NCBI GenBank assembly: GCA_029239545.1
Contig: JARBUQ010000488.1
Span: forward strand, 1 to 6,391
Direction of reading: 5' to 3'
DNA length: 6,391 bases
Source: Paenibacillus sp.
GTDB taxonomy: Bacteria > Bacillota > Bacilli > Paenibacillales > NBRC-103111
Position 1 is the first letter of the stretch; every line of letters begins with the position of its first letter. Of this stretch, positions 1 to 6,349 are shown one piece after another. The position numbers and the translations under genes are program-made. The notes under the pieces are model-generated. The model ran no database searches. It was not told the origin of the DNA and saw only the letters and a list, made by a program, of their open reading frames with translations.

Positions 1-30
1 TTAATACTTTAATTATACAGGAAGAAAAAG

Positions 31-70
31 GGTAAAGCCTCCTCAAATTTTGAGGGGGCTTTACCTTTTT
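31..70. terminator. Bidirectional intrinsic terminator
   Basis: A near-perfect hairpin: GGTAAAGCC (31-39) pairs with GGCTTTACC (57-65), extended inward by a T-G wobble and CCTCAA/TTGAGG pairs around a tiny loop near 47-49. It is followed by five T on the plus strand (66-70) and preceded by an A-rich run (21-30) that reads CTTTTTCTTC on the minus strand. It can therefore stop transcription both from the left (a gene outside the window) and from the minus-strand peptidase gene that ends at 180. Confidence 0.9.
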
Positions 71-179
71 AACTAAAACAGGGACTTTTTCAGTGGCCTC
101 GTGAACTTCCAGTCAGGTTTCTCTTAAAAATGCGCTTGGCAGTGCTGCGACTCAAGAGTGACGGACGAATTGCAGTAAA
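66..179. other. Non-coding gap between terminator and peptidase gene
   Basis: About 114 bases with no convincing gene on either strand. On the minus strand it would be the 3' untranslated region of the peptidase mRNA, ahead of the terminator. Positions 81-100 look, from memory only, like sequence often found near the ends of some Firmicute insertion sequences; no transposase fragment or clear inverted repeat pair is visible here. Confidence 0.4.
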
Positions 180-956
180 TTAGAAAAAAGGCAGCTCCCG
201 ATAGTCGGATGTCTCAATTCTATAGGTCCGAGAATCGATCAGCCTTGCATTTGGTCTTTTTGCCAATGTTGCCGTATCAATAGGTTCATAATTGCGGGCT
301 TCAAAGACGTAAGGAGGTTGAAACCGCGCGAGCGGAGGTATTTCGCCGAGTCTTTGCATAGCTCTGACAGCGCCTTCCCTAATGATCCTACAGGCTTCAT
401 CTGAATGCAAGTGCTCGGCTGCTTCAATTCCTTTGCCCAGCTTCGTCACGGCTGTTTCGATCTGCGGGACGAACATTTTGGCTTCGAGAGCAGCTTTATC
501 ATCTCCGGCGAGAAGTATAGTAGGTACCCCGTTTAACCCGCACCAATTCGCGAATGCTGCAAATTCTCCAATATAGACATCATTCAGACGGTAGTACTGA
601 ACGCTAAGAGAAGAGTAAGTGTGGCATAAGGGAGCATCAATAGTACCTGCCATTGCATGCTGTCCTACATAAAGCAATGCTGTATATTGGGATACGGTAT
701 CACGATAATCTTTGCTCCAGCGCAAATATTGACAGCCGATAAGATCCTCCGGGAACAAACCTCCTGTCCCATGTCCATCGATGACATCCACGACTGCCTC
801 CGGATCAACCGCCTTAATTCCTTCTACACAGGCGTTCACCTCCCGTGCAAGCTGCTTCATGCCTGGTCCCTTCATAGTTGTATCCTGTGTTCTCGTTTGG
901 CTGAAGGAATCTACTCCCGCAGCTCCCTCAAGATCGGTCATAATCAAATATTTCAC
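180..956 (-). CDS. M55 family D-aminopeptidase, DppA-like
   Basis: A 258-residue cytoplasmic zinc peptidase of the DppA family, which in Bacillus subtilis (274 residues) removes N-terminal D-amino acids such as D-Ala from short peptides. The family's metal-binding set appears complete: D8 and E10 in the TDLEG motif, H62 in DGHG, H100 in GQHAMAG and E131 in GEF; H112 in the CHTYSS stretch fits the catalytic histidine. AGDD at 150-153 is a further family hallmark. There is no signal peptide or membrane segment. The start is GTG at 956, chosen because AGGAGGT lies 7 bases upstream; the next in-frame ATG (residue 6) would cut into the metal-binding motif. It is divergent from a sugar-type transporter operon, whereas dppA of B. 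subtilis sits with a dipeptide transporter. Family assignment is secure; the true substrate is unknown. Confidence 0.9.
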   Translation of the reverse strand: MKYLIMTDLEGAAGVDSFSQTRTQDTTMKGPGMKQLAREVNACVEGIKAVDPEAVVDVIDGHGTGGLFPEDLIGCQYLRWSKDYRDTVSQYTALLYVGQHAMAGTIDAPLCHTYSSLSVQYYRLNDVYIGEFAAFANWCGLNGVPTILLAGDDKAALEAKMFVPQIETAVTKLGKGIEAAEHLHSDEACRIIREGAVRAMQRLGEIPPLARFQPPYVFEARNYEPIDTATLAKRPNARLIDSRTYRIETSDYRELPFF

Positions 957-963
957 AGCATCT

Positions 964-970
964 ACCTCCT
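964..970 (-). promoter_or_regulatory. Ribosome binding site of the D-aminopeptidase gene
   Basis: The minus strand reads AGGAGGT, a full Shine-Dalgarno match, seven bases before the GTG codon at 956-954. This decides the non-ATG start. Confidence 0.9.
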
Positions 971-992
971 GTATGAATACGATTTCAAGTTG

Positions 993-1021
993 ACTATAAT
1001 CTCCTTAATCACTCTAGTCAA
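993..1021 (-). promoter_or_regulatory. Sigma-A promoter for the D-aminopeptidase gene
   Basis: On the minus strand TTGACT (1021-1016) is separated by exactly 17 bases from TATAGT (998-993). Each box differs from consensus at one base. The transcript would start near 986, giving a short leader of about 30 bases that contains the ribosome binding site. The plus strand of the same segment also shows TTGACT at 990-995, and TTGACTA (990-996) and TAGTCAA (1015-1021) form a 7-bp inverted repeat; the matching plus-strand -10 (TCTAGT) is poor. Confidence 0.75.
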
Positions 1022-1046
1022 TGATGTACAGACGGCATCTGATGAA

Positions 1047-1073
1047 ACGCCATGTTAGTACGAATGACGCCAT
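1047..1073 (+). promoter_or_regulatory. Direct repeat, candidate activator or operator site
   Basis: ACGCCAT occurs at 1047-1053 and again at 1067-1073, a period of 20 bases, close to two helical turns. The first copy covers the place where a -35 box would sit and the second touches the -10 box of the transporter operon. Regulators with AraC-type domains, such as the YesN-like protein encoded at the end of this operon, often bind paired direct repeats spaced by about two turns. The link is inference; a 7-bp repeat could also arise by chance. Confidence 0.35.
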
Positions 1074-1078
1074 ATAAT
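1073..1078 (+). promoter_or_regulatory. Likely -10 box of the transporter operon
   Basis: A perfect TATAAT about 60 bases before the lipoprotein start. At 17-base spacing the -35 position reads CCATGT, which does not resemble TTGACA, and no extended -10 TG is present. A good -10 with no -35 fits a promoter that needs an activator. The resulting leader would be about 55 bases. Confidence 0.5.
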
Positions 1079-1123
1079 TGTTGTTTGTTTTGGAGTAACA
1101 TAGGTTCTGAAATCAATATTGAA

Positions 1124-1128
1124 AGGGG
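1124..1128 (+). promoter_or_regulatory. Ribosome binding site of the lipoprotein gene
   Basis: AGGGG lies ten bases before ATG at 1139. It supports this start over the in-frame upstream ATG at 1052, which lacks such a site and would put 29 residues ahead of the lipoprotein signal peptide. Confidence 0.7.
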
Positions 1129-1138
1129 TTACAAAAAA

Positions 1139-2737
1139 ATGAAACAAAAACGATGGCTGCCACTGCTTCTCGTATCTGCTTTGAGTACTAGTCTGCTTGC
1201 GGCCTGCAGTGACTCAGACGGTAAGAAGTCTGCGGATAGCGACAATGCGAATGGCGAAGCGAAGAAAAAGTTCACGATCACCATGCTTGCTAATGATGGG
1301 CAGACGCTGCCTTATTCCAAGGAAGCGAAAGCCGGGGATCGATACTCGCAGGAACTATCAAGACTGTACAGCGAGTATTCGAAACAAGATGTAACGATCC
1401 AGCATGAATGGTTAGACGGGAATAATTACAAACAACTGCTTACTGTTCGATTCGCTTCAGGTGAGCTTCCAGATATAATCCAAACGGCTGGAATCAATGA
1501 TACGAGCCACCCCAATGCGGTTGAGAATGGTATTTTTCTGGAGTTAAACGACCTGCTGGACAAATATGGATCGAATATCAAGAAGAAGTTTCCAGCAGAC
1601 ATCTGGAAGGATAGTCGCCTCAGCAAGAATGGAAAAATATACGGTCTTCCAATGGGAAGTGTAATGGATGCAACTCAAGTTGTATTTATTCGTCAGGACT
1701 GGCTGGATAAGTTAGGAATGAAGACGCCTGTTACGGTTGATGATTATTTGGCCTATTTCGAAGCAGTTAAGACGAAGGATGTGAATGGCAACGGCGACCC
1801 GAATGATGAAATTCCGTTTGGCACGCATGAGAATTTAGGTCAGTACAATGCTTTGTTCTTCGGAGGCTTTGGTGCGCATCCCAATGCTTGGAGCGAGGTA
1901 AACGGTCAAATTATTCCCGACCTGATCAATCCGAAGATGAAGGACGTTCTGAGCTTCTGGAAAATGATCTACGACAAAGGGTACACGTACAAAGACATGT
2001 TCACGAAGCCGAATGCGGATAAGTGGAATGACATTTATGCCGACAAAGTCGGGATGTGGCTCCATGATGTGCAAAATATTGATGCGAATTGGTCCGCAAG
2101 CAACTTTACGAACAAGAACGTGAAGCTGGACGTGCTGCCTGGCCCGGCGAATGCCAAAGGGGAAACGAGACTGATCCCGGAAAGCTCTGGAATTCGGGGA
2201 GTCCGGGTATTAAACGCCAAGACGAAGAATGCCAAGGAAATTATCCAATTTCTAGATTGGACGCTGTCCGACGACCCGAAGAAGAATACGTTTTTCTCCT
2301 TTGGTATTGAAGGGTACAATCATACGGTTGAGAATGGCAAAATCAAGTATGATGCAAATGCGCCGGCTAACCTGGATAAGGGACAATCGAGTATGTTCCA
2401 GACGATGCTGTATCCGCTTGGAGATAATCGGATGTCGCCGGAAATAATCAGCTTGAGTCCGTCAAAGGATCTGATTCAAAAAGGGGTCAAGGTAGCTGCG
2501 CAGGCGGCGTATGTCGCTCCGAGCAAGTATATGCCTCCGCTAGATGCAGTTGTTAAAAACCCGGAGCTGGCAGACAGGGCTGGAACGTTGTATCTGGATA
2601 TGTTCGCCAAGGTGATCACTGGCAAGGAAGAGCTTGAACCAGCCTTCACCAAATTCGTGGCGGAGTGGAAAAAGCGGGGCGGCGACGATGCCATTAAACA
2701 GGCGAATGAATGGTATAAGGAATTCACGAAGAAGTAG
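1139..2737 (+). CDS. ABC transporter solute-binding lipoprotein, LplA-like
   Basis: A 532-residue extracellular binding protein anchored to the outer face of the membrane, expected to deliver an oligosaccharide or related solute to the two permeases encoded next to it. Residues 1-22 are a lipoprotein signal: basic start (KQKR), hydrophobic core and lipobox LAAC with the lipidated cysteine at 23. A Ser/Asp/Lys-rich linker to about residue 44 follows. The mature part has the features of the large binding proteins of this Paenibacillus/Bacillus subfamily: a SGELPDI segment at 107-113, and an acidic Asn/Gly-rich loop DVNGNGDPNDEIP at 214-226 resembling a calcium-binding EF-hand loop. Length is typical and the C-terminal end (EWYKEF, 524-529) looks complete. 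The exact ligand cannot be read from sequence; B. subtilis LplA itself has no firmly known substrate. Start chosen by lipoprotein signal and ribosome binding site. Confidence 0.92.
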   Translation: MKQKRWLPLLLVSALSTSLLAACSDSDGKKSADSDNANGEAKKKFTITMLANDGQTLPYSKEAKAGDRYSQELSRLYSEYSKQDVTIQHEWLDGNNYKQLLTVRFASGELPDIIQTAGINDTSHPNAVENGIFLELNDLLDKYGSNIKKKFPADIWKDSRLSKNGKIYGLPMGSVMDATQVVFIRQDWLDKLGMKTPVTVDDYLAYFEAVKTKDVNGNGDPNDEIPFGTHENLGQYNALFFGGFGAHPNAWSEVNGQIIPDLINPKMKDVLSFWKMIYDKGYTYKDMFTKPNADKWNDIYADKVGMWLHDVQNIDANWSASNFTNKNVKLDVLPGPANAKGETRLIPESSGIRGVRVLNAKTKNAKEIIQFLDWTLSDDPKKNTFFSFGIEGYNHTVENGKIKYDANAPANLDKGQSSMFQTMLYPLGDNRMSPEIISLSPSKDLIQKGVKVAAQAAYVAPSKYMPPLDAVVKNPELADRAGTLYLDMFAKVITGKEELEPAFTKFVAEWKKRGGDDAIKQANEWYKEFTKK

Positions 2738-2739
2738 GT

Positions 2740-3606
2740 TTGAACGGTAAGGGCGCACTGCCTGGAATCGCACACTTTCTCATTTTTAAATATATCCCGC
2801 TGATGGGCAATATTATTGCTTTTCAGGATTATGATATGTTCAGAGGAATATTCAAGAGCAGTTGGGTAGGTTTGGATCAATTCGTGCGAATGTTCACCTA
2901 TGCCGATTTCGCCAAAGTGTTTCGCAATACGATACTCATAAGTCTCTACTCGGTGCTGATCGGATTTCCGGCTCCACTGATCCTTGTATTATTCCTGAAT
3001 GAAATCAATCGGATGTGGTTTAAGCGTTCGATCCAGTCCATGTTATATTTGCCTCATTTCCTGTCGTGGGTCATTGTGGGGGGAATCTTCATCAACCTGC
3101 TGAACGAAAAAGGCTTTTTCAATACGATGATAGGCTGGTTTGGGATCAGTCCGATCAATTTTATAACCGAGCAGTCTTACTTCCGAAGTATCTTGGTCTT
3201 ATCGGGAATATGGAAGGAGGTTGGATGGGGGATGATTATTTACCTGGCCGCCATCGCCGGGATCAATCCGAATCTATATGAGGCTGCAATGGTTGACGGT
3301 GCAGGGCGCTTCCGACAAATGTGGAGCATTACACTGCCGTGCCTGGTACCTGCCATTGTTGTCTTGTTCCTGCTGCGCATCGGGCATTTATTGGACCTCA
3401 ATCTAGAGCAGGTGCTCATCCTGTTGAATCCGCTCGTTCGTGATGTCGGGGAGGTCATTGATACGTATGTGTATCGGATCGGTTTGATGGGGGCTCAGTT
3501 CAGTTATACGACGGCAATCGGTATTTTCAAATCGGTTATCGGCTTCGTCTTGATCGTCAGCCTCAATCATGTGAGCAAGAAGATGACAGGGGAAAGCATT
3601 TACTAA
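2740..3606 (+). CDS. ABC transporter permease, LplB-like, probably N-terminally truncated
   Basis: An integral membrane subunit of a CUT1-type sugar importer, 288 residues from the best available start, TTG at 2740. The family's conserved parts are present: FLIFKYIPLMG (13-23) of the first membrane segment, further hydrophobic segments near 62-87, 103-120, 150-172, 203-218 and 255-275, the EAA loop that docks the ATPase (EAAMVDGAGR, 181-190, followed by LP at 199-200), and the typical LRIGH and YVYRIGL motifs near the C-terminus. What is missing is the beginning: relatives carry some 20-25 residues of basic N-terminus and early membrane segment before LPGIA, which here is at residue 7. The frame is closed upstream by TAA at 2716-2718, so there is no room for it. 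TTG lies two bases after the lipoprotein stop with no proper Shine-Dalgarno site; the next ATG (2803) would destroy the first membrane segment. The rest of the frame is intact, so it may still be made by translational coupling, or be a recent pseudogene. Confidence 0.8.
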   Translation: MNGKGALPGIAHFLIFKYIPLMGNIIAFQDYDMFRGIFKSSWVGLDQFVRMFTYADFAKVFRNTILISLYSVLIGFPAPLILVLFLNEINRMWFKRSIQSMLYLPHFLSWVIVGGIFINLLNEKGFFNTMIGWFGISPINFITEQSYFRSILVLSGIWKEVGWGMIIYLAAIAGINPNLYEAAMVDGAGRFRQMWSITLPCLVPAIVVLFLLRIGHLLDLNLEQVLILLNPLVRDVGEVIDTYVYRIGLMGAQFSYTTAIGIFKSVIGFVLIVSLNHVSKKMTGESIY

Positions 3607-3608
3607 GC

Positions 3609-3614
3609 AAGGAG
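3609..3614 (+). promoter_or_regulatory. Ribosome binding site of permease 2
   Basis: AAGGAG begins two bases after the stop of permease 1 and ends nine bases before ATG at 3624. It is a normal site, in contrast with the absent one for permease 1. Confidence 0.8.
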
Positions 3615-3623
3615 TGACCCAGT

Positions 3624-4493
3624 ATGTATGCACGCTCATCCGGTCGGATGTTTCATACGATTAACGGAATTATGTTTGTTCTGCTTAGCCTTTCGATGGT
3701 TGGACCGATTGTCCATCTCGCAGCGGTCTCGTTCAGCTCACCGGATTTTATTGTAAAGAATGAAGTGTATGTGTGGCCCAAGGGCTTCAATCTTGAGGCT
3801 TATCGGACGATCTTTGATCAGACCTATATTTGGAAATCACTCGGGGTTAGTGTTTACATTACGGTAGTGGGCACTTTGATCGCACTGTTCCTGACCGCTA
3901 CGTTAGCTTATTCAATCACAAGGCCGATGATGAAAGGGAGGAAATGGATTTTAAAGGGGATTGTAGTTTCGTTTATTTTATCCATTCCGCTCATTCCGTT
4001 CTATATGATTGTCAAAAATCTCGGGATGCTGAACACACTGTGGGCGATTATGATACCGGGTGCACTAAGTGCGTTCAATGTCATTATTATGAAAACATTT
4101 TTTCAGAATATTTCTGCAGAGCTGTTCGATTCCGCACAGATGGACGGATGCAGTGAATACAGGATGTTCTACAACATTGCAATACCGCTATCGCTCCCTT
4201 CCATTGCGACAATCGGTCTATTTCAAGCGGTTCAGCAGTGGAACTCCTACTTTTATCCGCTTATCTTTCTGCGGGACAAATCACTTTATCCCATTCAAGT
4301 TGTCTTAAAAGGGTTGGTGGTTGACCAGGGCTCGACGGATATGATGAACAGTACCGAAATGTTATTGTATACAACACCTGAACAGATGAAGGCAGGAATT
4401 ATTATTTTTGCAACCTTGCCTATCCTGCTTGTCTATCCTTTTATTCAGAAATATTTCGTCAAGGGTGCGATGCTTGGTTCATTAAAGGAATAG
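3624..4493 (+). CDS. ABC transporter permease, LplC/YtcP-like
   Basis: The second integral membrane subunit of the importer, 289 residues, a normal length for the family. It pairs with permease 1 to form the channel. Hydrophobic segments lie near 13-35, 73-97, 108-130, 136-158, 191-207 and 257-275. The ATPase-docking EAA loop reads DSAQMDGCSEYRMFYNIAIP at 169-188, with the core DG at 174-175. The C-terminal ending YFVKGAMLGSLKE (277-289) is the conserved end of the YtcP/LplC group. The start ATG is preceded by a good ribosome binding site and the gene follows permease 1 by 17 bases, so the two are cotranscribed. No ATPase gene follows; in Bacillus such importers borrow a shared ATPase (MsmX), which is the likely case here. 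Confidence 0.93.
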   Translation: MYARSSGRMFHTINGIMFVLLSLSMVGPIVHLAAVSFSSPDFIVKNEVYVWPKGFNLEAYRTIFDQTYIWKSLGVSVYITVVGTLIALFLTATLAYSITRPMMKGRKWILKGIVVSFILSIPLIPFYMIVKNLGMLNTLWAIMIPGALSAFNVIIMKTFFQNISAELFDSAQMDGCSEYRMFYNIAIPLSLPSIATIGLFQAVQQWNSYFYPLIFLRDKSLYPIQVVLKGLVVDQGSTDMMNSTEMLLYTTPEQMKAGIIIFATLPILLVYPFIQKYFVKGAMLGSLKE

Positions 4494-4506
4494 CTTCCTC
4501 TATAAT
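4478..4506 (+). promoter_or_regulatory. Possible weak internal promoter before the kinase gene
   Basis: A perfect TATAAT at 4501-4506, just after the permease 2 stop, has TTCATT 17 bases upstream (4478-4483; three of six -35 matches). It could give the two-component genes a basal transcript independent of the inducible operon promoter. A short CTTCC/GGAAG stem (4494-4498 with 4507-4511) spans the -10 box but has no T-tract and is not a terminator. Confidence 0.3.
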
Positions 4507-4532
4507 GGAAGAAAATCCGGTGGGACTAAGCT

Positions 4533-4538
4533 GAGGTG
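4533..4538 (+). promoter_or_regulatory. Ribosome binding site of the sensor kinase gene
   Basis: GAGGTG ends five bases before the ATG at 4544 (seven bases counted from GAGG) and supports that start. Confidence 0.7.
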
Positions 4539-4543
4539 TACGG

Positions 4544-6349
4544 ATGAAGAAGCTGAATGAACTTTCGCTCAATGCGAGGCTCCTGCTGCTCGTTATATCG
4601 TTTTTCTTTATTCCTTTCAGCATAACGGGGCTGTATTGGTACAAGCAGTCGACAAGTGTTATTGAGACGAATGCTGCCCGCTACAGCGGGCAGATGATCG
4701 AGCAGATCAATGACCGGTTGGACGATTACTTCGCTGAGCTGGATAGAATGACTCTGCCGACGGTGATCCATCCGAAGGTCAGCGCTTTTTTGAAGATGGA
4801 TTTGACAGATCCGTACGAGCTTTTGATCACCAAAAGACAATTATTGGACGATGTGTTTTTTAATTTGCTAAGCAACCGGCTGGATGTTATCAATCTATCG
4901 ATCGTCACTGAGAAAGGATATGCCGTTAGTACTTATTACGACAGCAACTCACTGGATGTATTCCAAAGGTTCGGCAAAGCGGACCTGCAAGCAGACGGAA
5001 GCATAAATAGAAACCTCCAAATAAGAGGCATCAGCTGGTTAATCGGCGGTCCTGTATTGACTGTAACAAGGGGGATCATCGATCCTGCAACGCTTCAACA
5101 AACCGGGCTGCTGGTGCTCGACTTGAACTACCGAAAAATTGCCAATCTACTGGATAAAGTAAAGATGGGTGATACCGATCGGGTATGGATCGCGAATTCC
5201 GAAGGGTATATCATGTATCATTCTGAAGAAAGCAGATGGGGCAAGAAGGCGGCTTTACCAGAAGAGATCGTAAGCAATCATATCGGGCATTTTATTGATC
5301 AATCCTCGAACGAGCGGAAGCTGATCACCTATGCATATTCGGGTTTTACTCACTGGTTTCTAGTAACAGAAGTCCCGATAAACGAATTGATTGTACCGAT
5401 TGTAGCTTTGCGCAATGTGACTATCCTGTTCGGGGTGCTGCTTATTGGATTAGCCCTGTTCATCATCGGCGGTTTTTCCCTGTCGCTCACAAGATCACTG
5501 TTGACCCTGCAGCGATTGATGATTCGGGCGGAGAAAGGCGATTTGACGGTAGTGGCGCCCAGTCATAAGAATATACAGATCAACAGCCTATATCGTACAT
5601 TCAATAAAATGGTTAGCGAGCTTAGGCGATTGATTGAAGTGGTCCATCTTTCCCAACTCAAGGAGAAGGAGATGGAGATTAAGCAGATGGAGTCGAAGCT
5701 TCTGATTATGCAGTCACAAATTAATCCGCATTTTCTGTATAATGTGCTTGAAGTCATCAACTCCTATGCGATTGAAGCGGGTGTGAAACCGATTAGTTCA
5801 ATGGCTGGTTCTGTGGCCGGGATGTTGCGATATAATGTAGGCAATCCGCAAAAAGTAGTTACGTTGTACGAGGAATTTGGTCATATAGTCACTTACCTGG
5901 ATGTGCAGCAGGAGCGGTATTCCCGATTAAACGTCACGCTGAATGTGAACCAAGCAATGATGAAGCAGGTAGCAACTGTAAGACTCATCCTCCATCCGAT
6001 TGTTGAGAACGCTTTTATCCACGGTTATGAAGCTTATGCTCTGAAGCCGGGAGATATTGATATAGAAGGTACTGCTGATAAAGATCAGTTCATCCTTATG
6101 ATCTCCGACAGTGGGAGGGGGTTCTCCCCTTCAGTGATGGCCAAATACAATACGTTGTTTACAGAAACGACTATATCCCAAATTGTGAGGGAGCATCACT
6201 TGCTGAATGAGAAGTCGATTGGATTGTGGAATGTCCATTGCCGCTTGCGATTAACGTTCGGAGAACCATATGGGTTGTATATTATGAGATCGAACGAGCA
6301 AGGTACTGTGATTCGAATAATTCTTCCATGGAGTGATCGGAGTGTATAA
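4544..6349 (+). CDS. Sensor histidine kinase, YesM-like
   Basis: A 601-residue membrane kinase of the YesM/LytS type (His_kinase family PF06580). Order: short cytoplasmic start; membrane segment about 12-32; extracellular sensing domain about 35-285, likely of the Cache type, with the WIANSEGYIMYH stretch at 215-226; membrane segment about 291-315; HAMP linker about 312-365; a charged coiled-coil helix about 365-392; the phosphoacceptor motif NPHFLYN at 394-400 with H396; N box HPIVENAFIHG at 484-494; G1 box SDSGRGF at 521-527; G2 box SIGLWNVHCRL at 558-568; and a closing GTVIRIILP at 587-595. All catalytic boxes look intact, so it should be active. Its 3' end overlaps the response regulator start by 8 bases. 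In this family the kinase usually senses an extracellular sugar cue, sometimes with the help of the solute-binding protein, and switches on the adjacent transporter. The ligand is unknown. Confidence 0.94.
   Translation: MKKLNELSLNARLLLLVISFFFIPFSITGLYWYKQSTSVIETNAARYSGQMIEQINDRLDDYFAELDRMTLPTVIHPKVSAFLKMDLTDPYELLITKRQLLDDVFFNLLSNRLDVINLSIVTEKGYAVSTYYDSNSLDVFQRFGKADLQADGSINRNLQIRGISWLIGGPVLTVTRGIIDPATLQQTGLLVLDLNYRKIANLLDKVKMGDTDRVWIANSEGYIMYHSEESRWGKKAALPEEIVSNHIGHFIDQSSNERKLITYAYSGFTHWFLVTEVPINELIVPIVALRNVTILFGVLLIGLALFIIGGFSLSLTRSLLTLQRLMIRAEKGDLTVVAPSHKNIQINSLYRTFNKMVSELRRLIEVVHLSQLKEKEMEIKQMESKLLIMQSQINPHFLYNVLEVINSYAIEAGVKPISSMAGSVAGMLRYNVGNPQKVVTLYEEFGHIVTYLDVQQERYSRLNVTLNVNQAMMKQVATVRLILHPIVENAFIHGYEAYALKPGDIDIEGTADKDQFILMISDSGRGFSPSVMAKYNTLFTETTISQIVREHHLLNEKSIGLWNVHCRLRLTFGEPYGLYIMRSNEQGTVIRIILPWSDRSV
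6330..6333 (+). promoter_or_regulatory. Ribosome binding site of the response regulator gene
   Basis: GGAG inside the end of the kinase gene lies eight bases before GTG at 6342, and supports an overlapping start with translational coupling. Confidence 0.65.

Noticed and set aside
1042..1055. Possible CcpA catabolite-repression (cre) site around the ACG of the first direct repeat
   Set aside because: Aligned on the central CG, too many consensus positions mismatch on both sides.
657..1058. Open frame of 133 codons on the plus strand
   Set aside because: It lies antisense to the well-supported peptidase gene and across its promoter, has low-complexity Cys/Ile/Leu-rich content and no recognisable family.
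1052..1138. Upstream in-frame ATG that would lengthen the binding protein by 29 residues
   Set aside because: It has no ribosome binding site, spans the likely -10 box, and would bury the lipoprotein signal peptide; the ATG at 1139 has both a ribosome binding site and a proper signal sequence.
2476..2880. Open frame of 134 codons on the minus strand, considered as a gene across the lipoprotein-permease junction
   Set aside because: It is antisense to two recognisable genes, resembles no family and has no convincing ribosome binding site; it does not explain the missing permease start.
4494..4511. Small hairpin CTTCC/GGAAG after permease 2 as a terminator
   Set aside because: Only five base pairs, an eight-base loop and no following T-tract.
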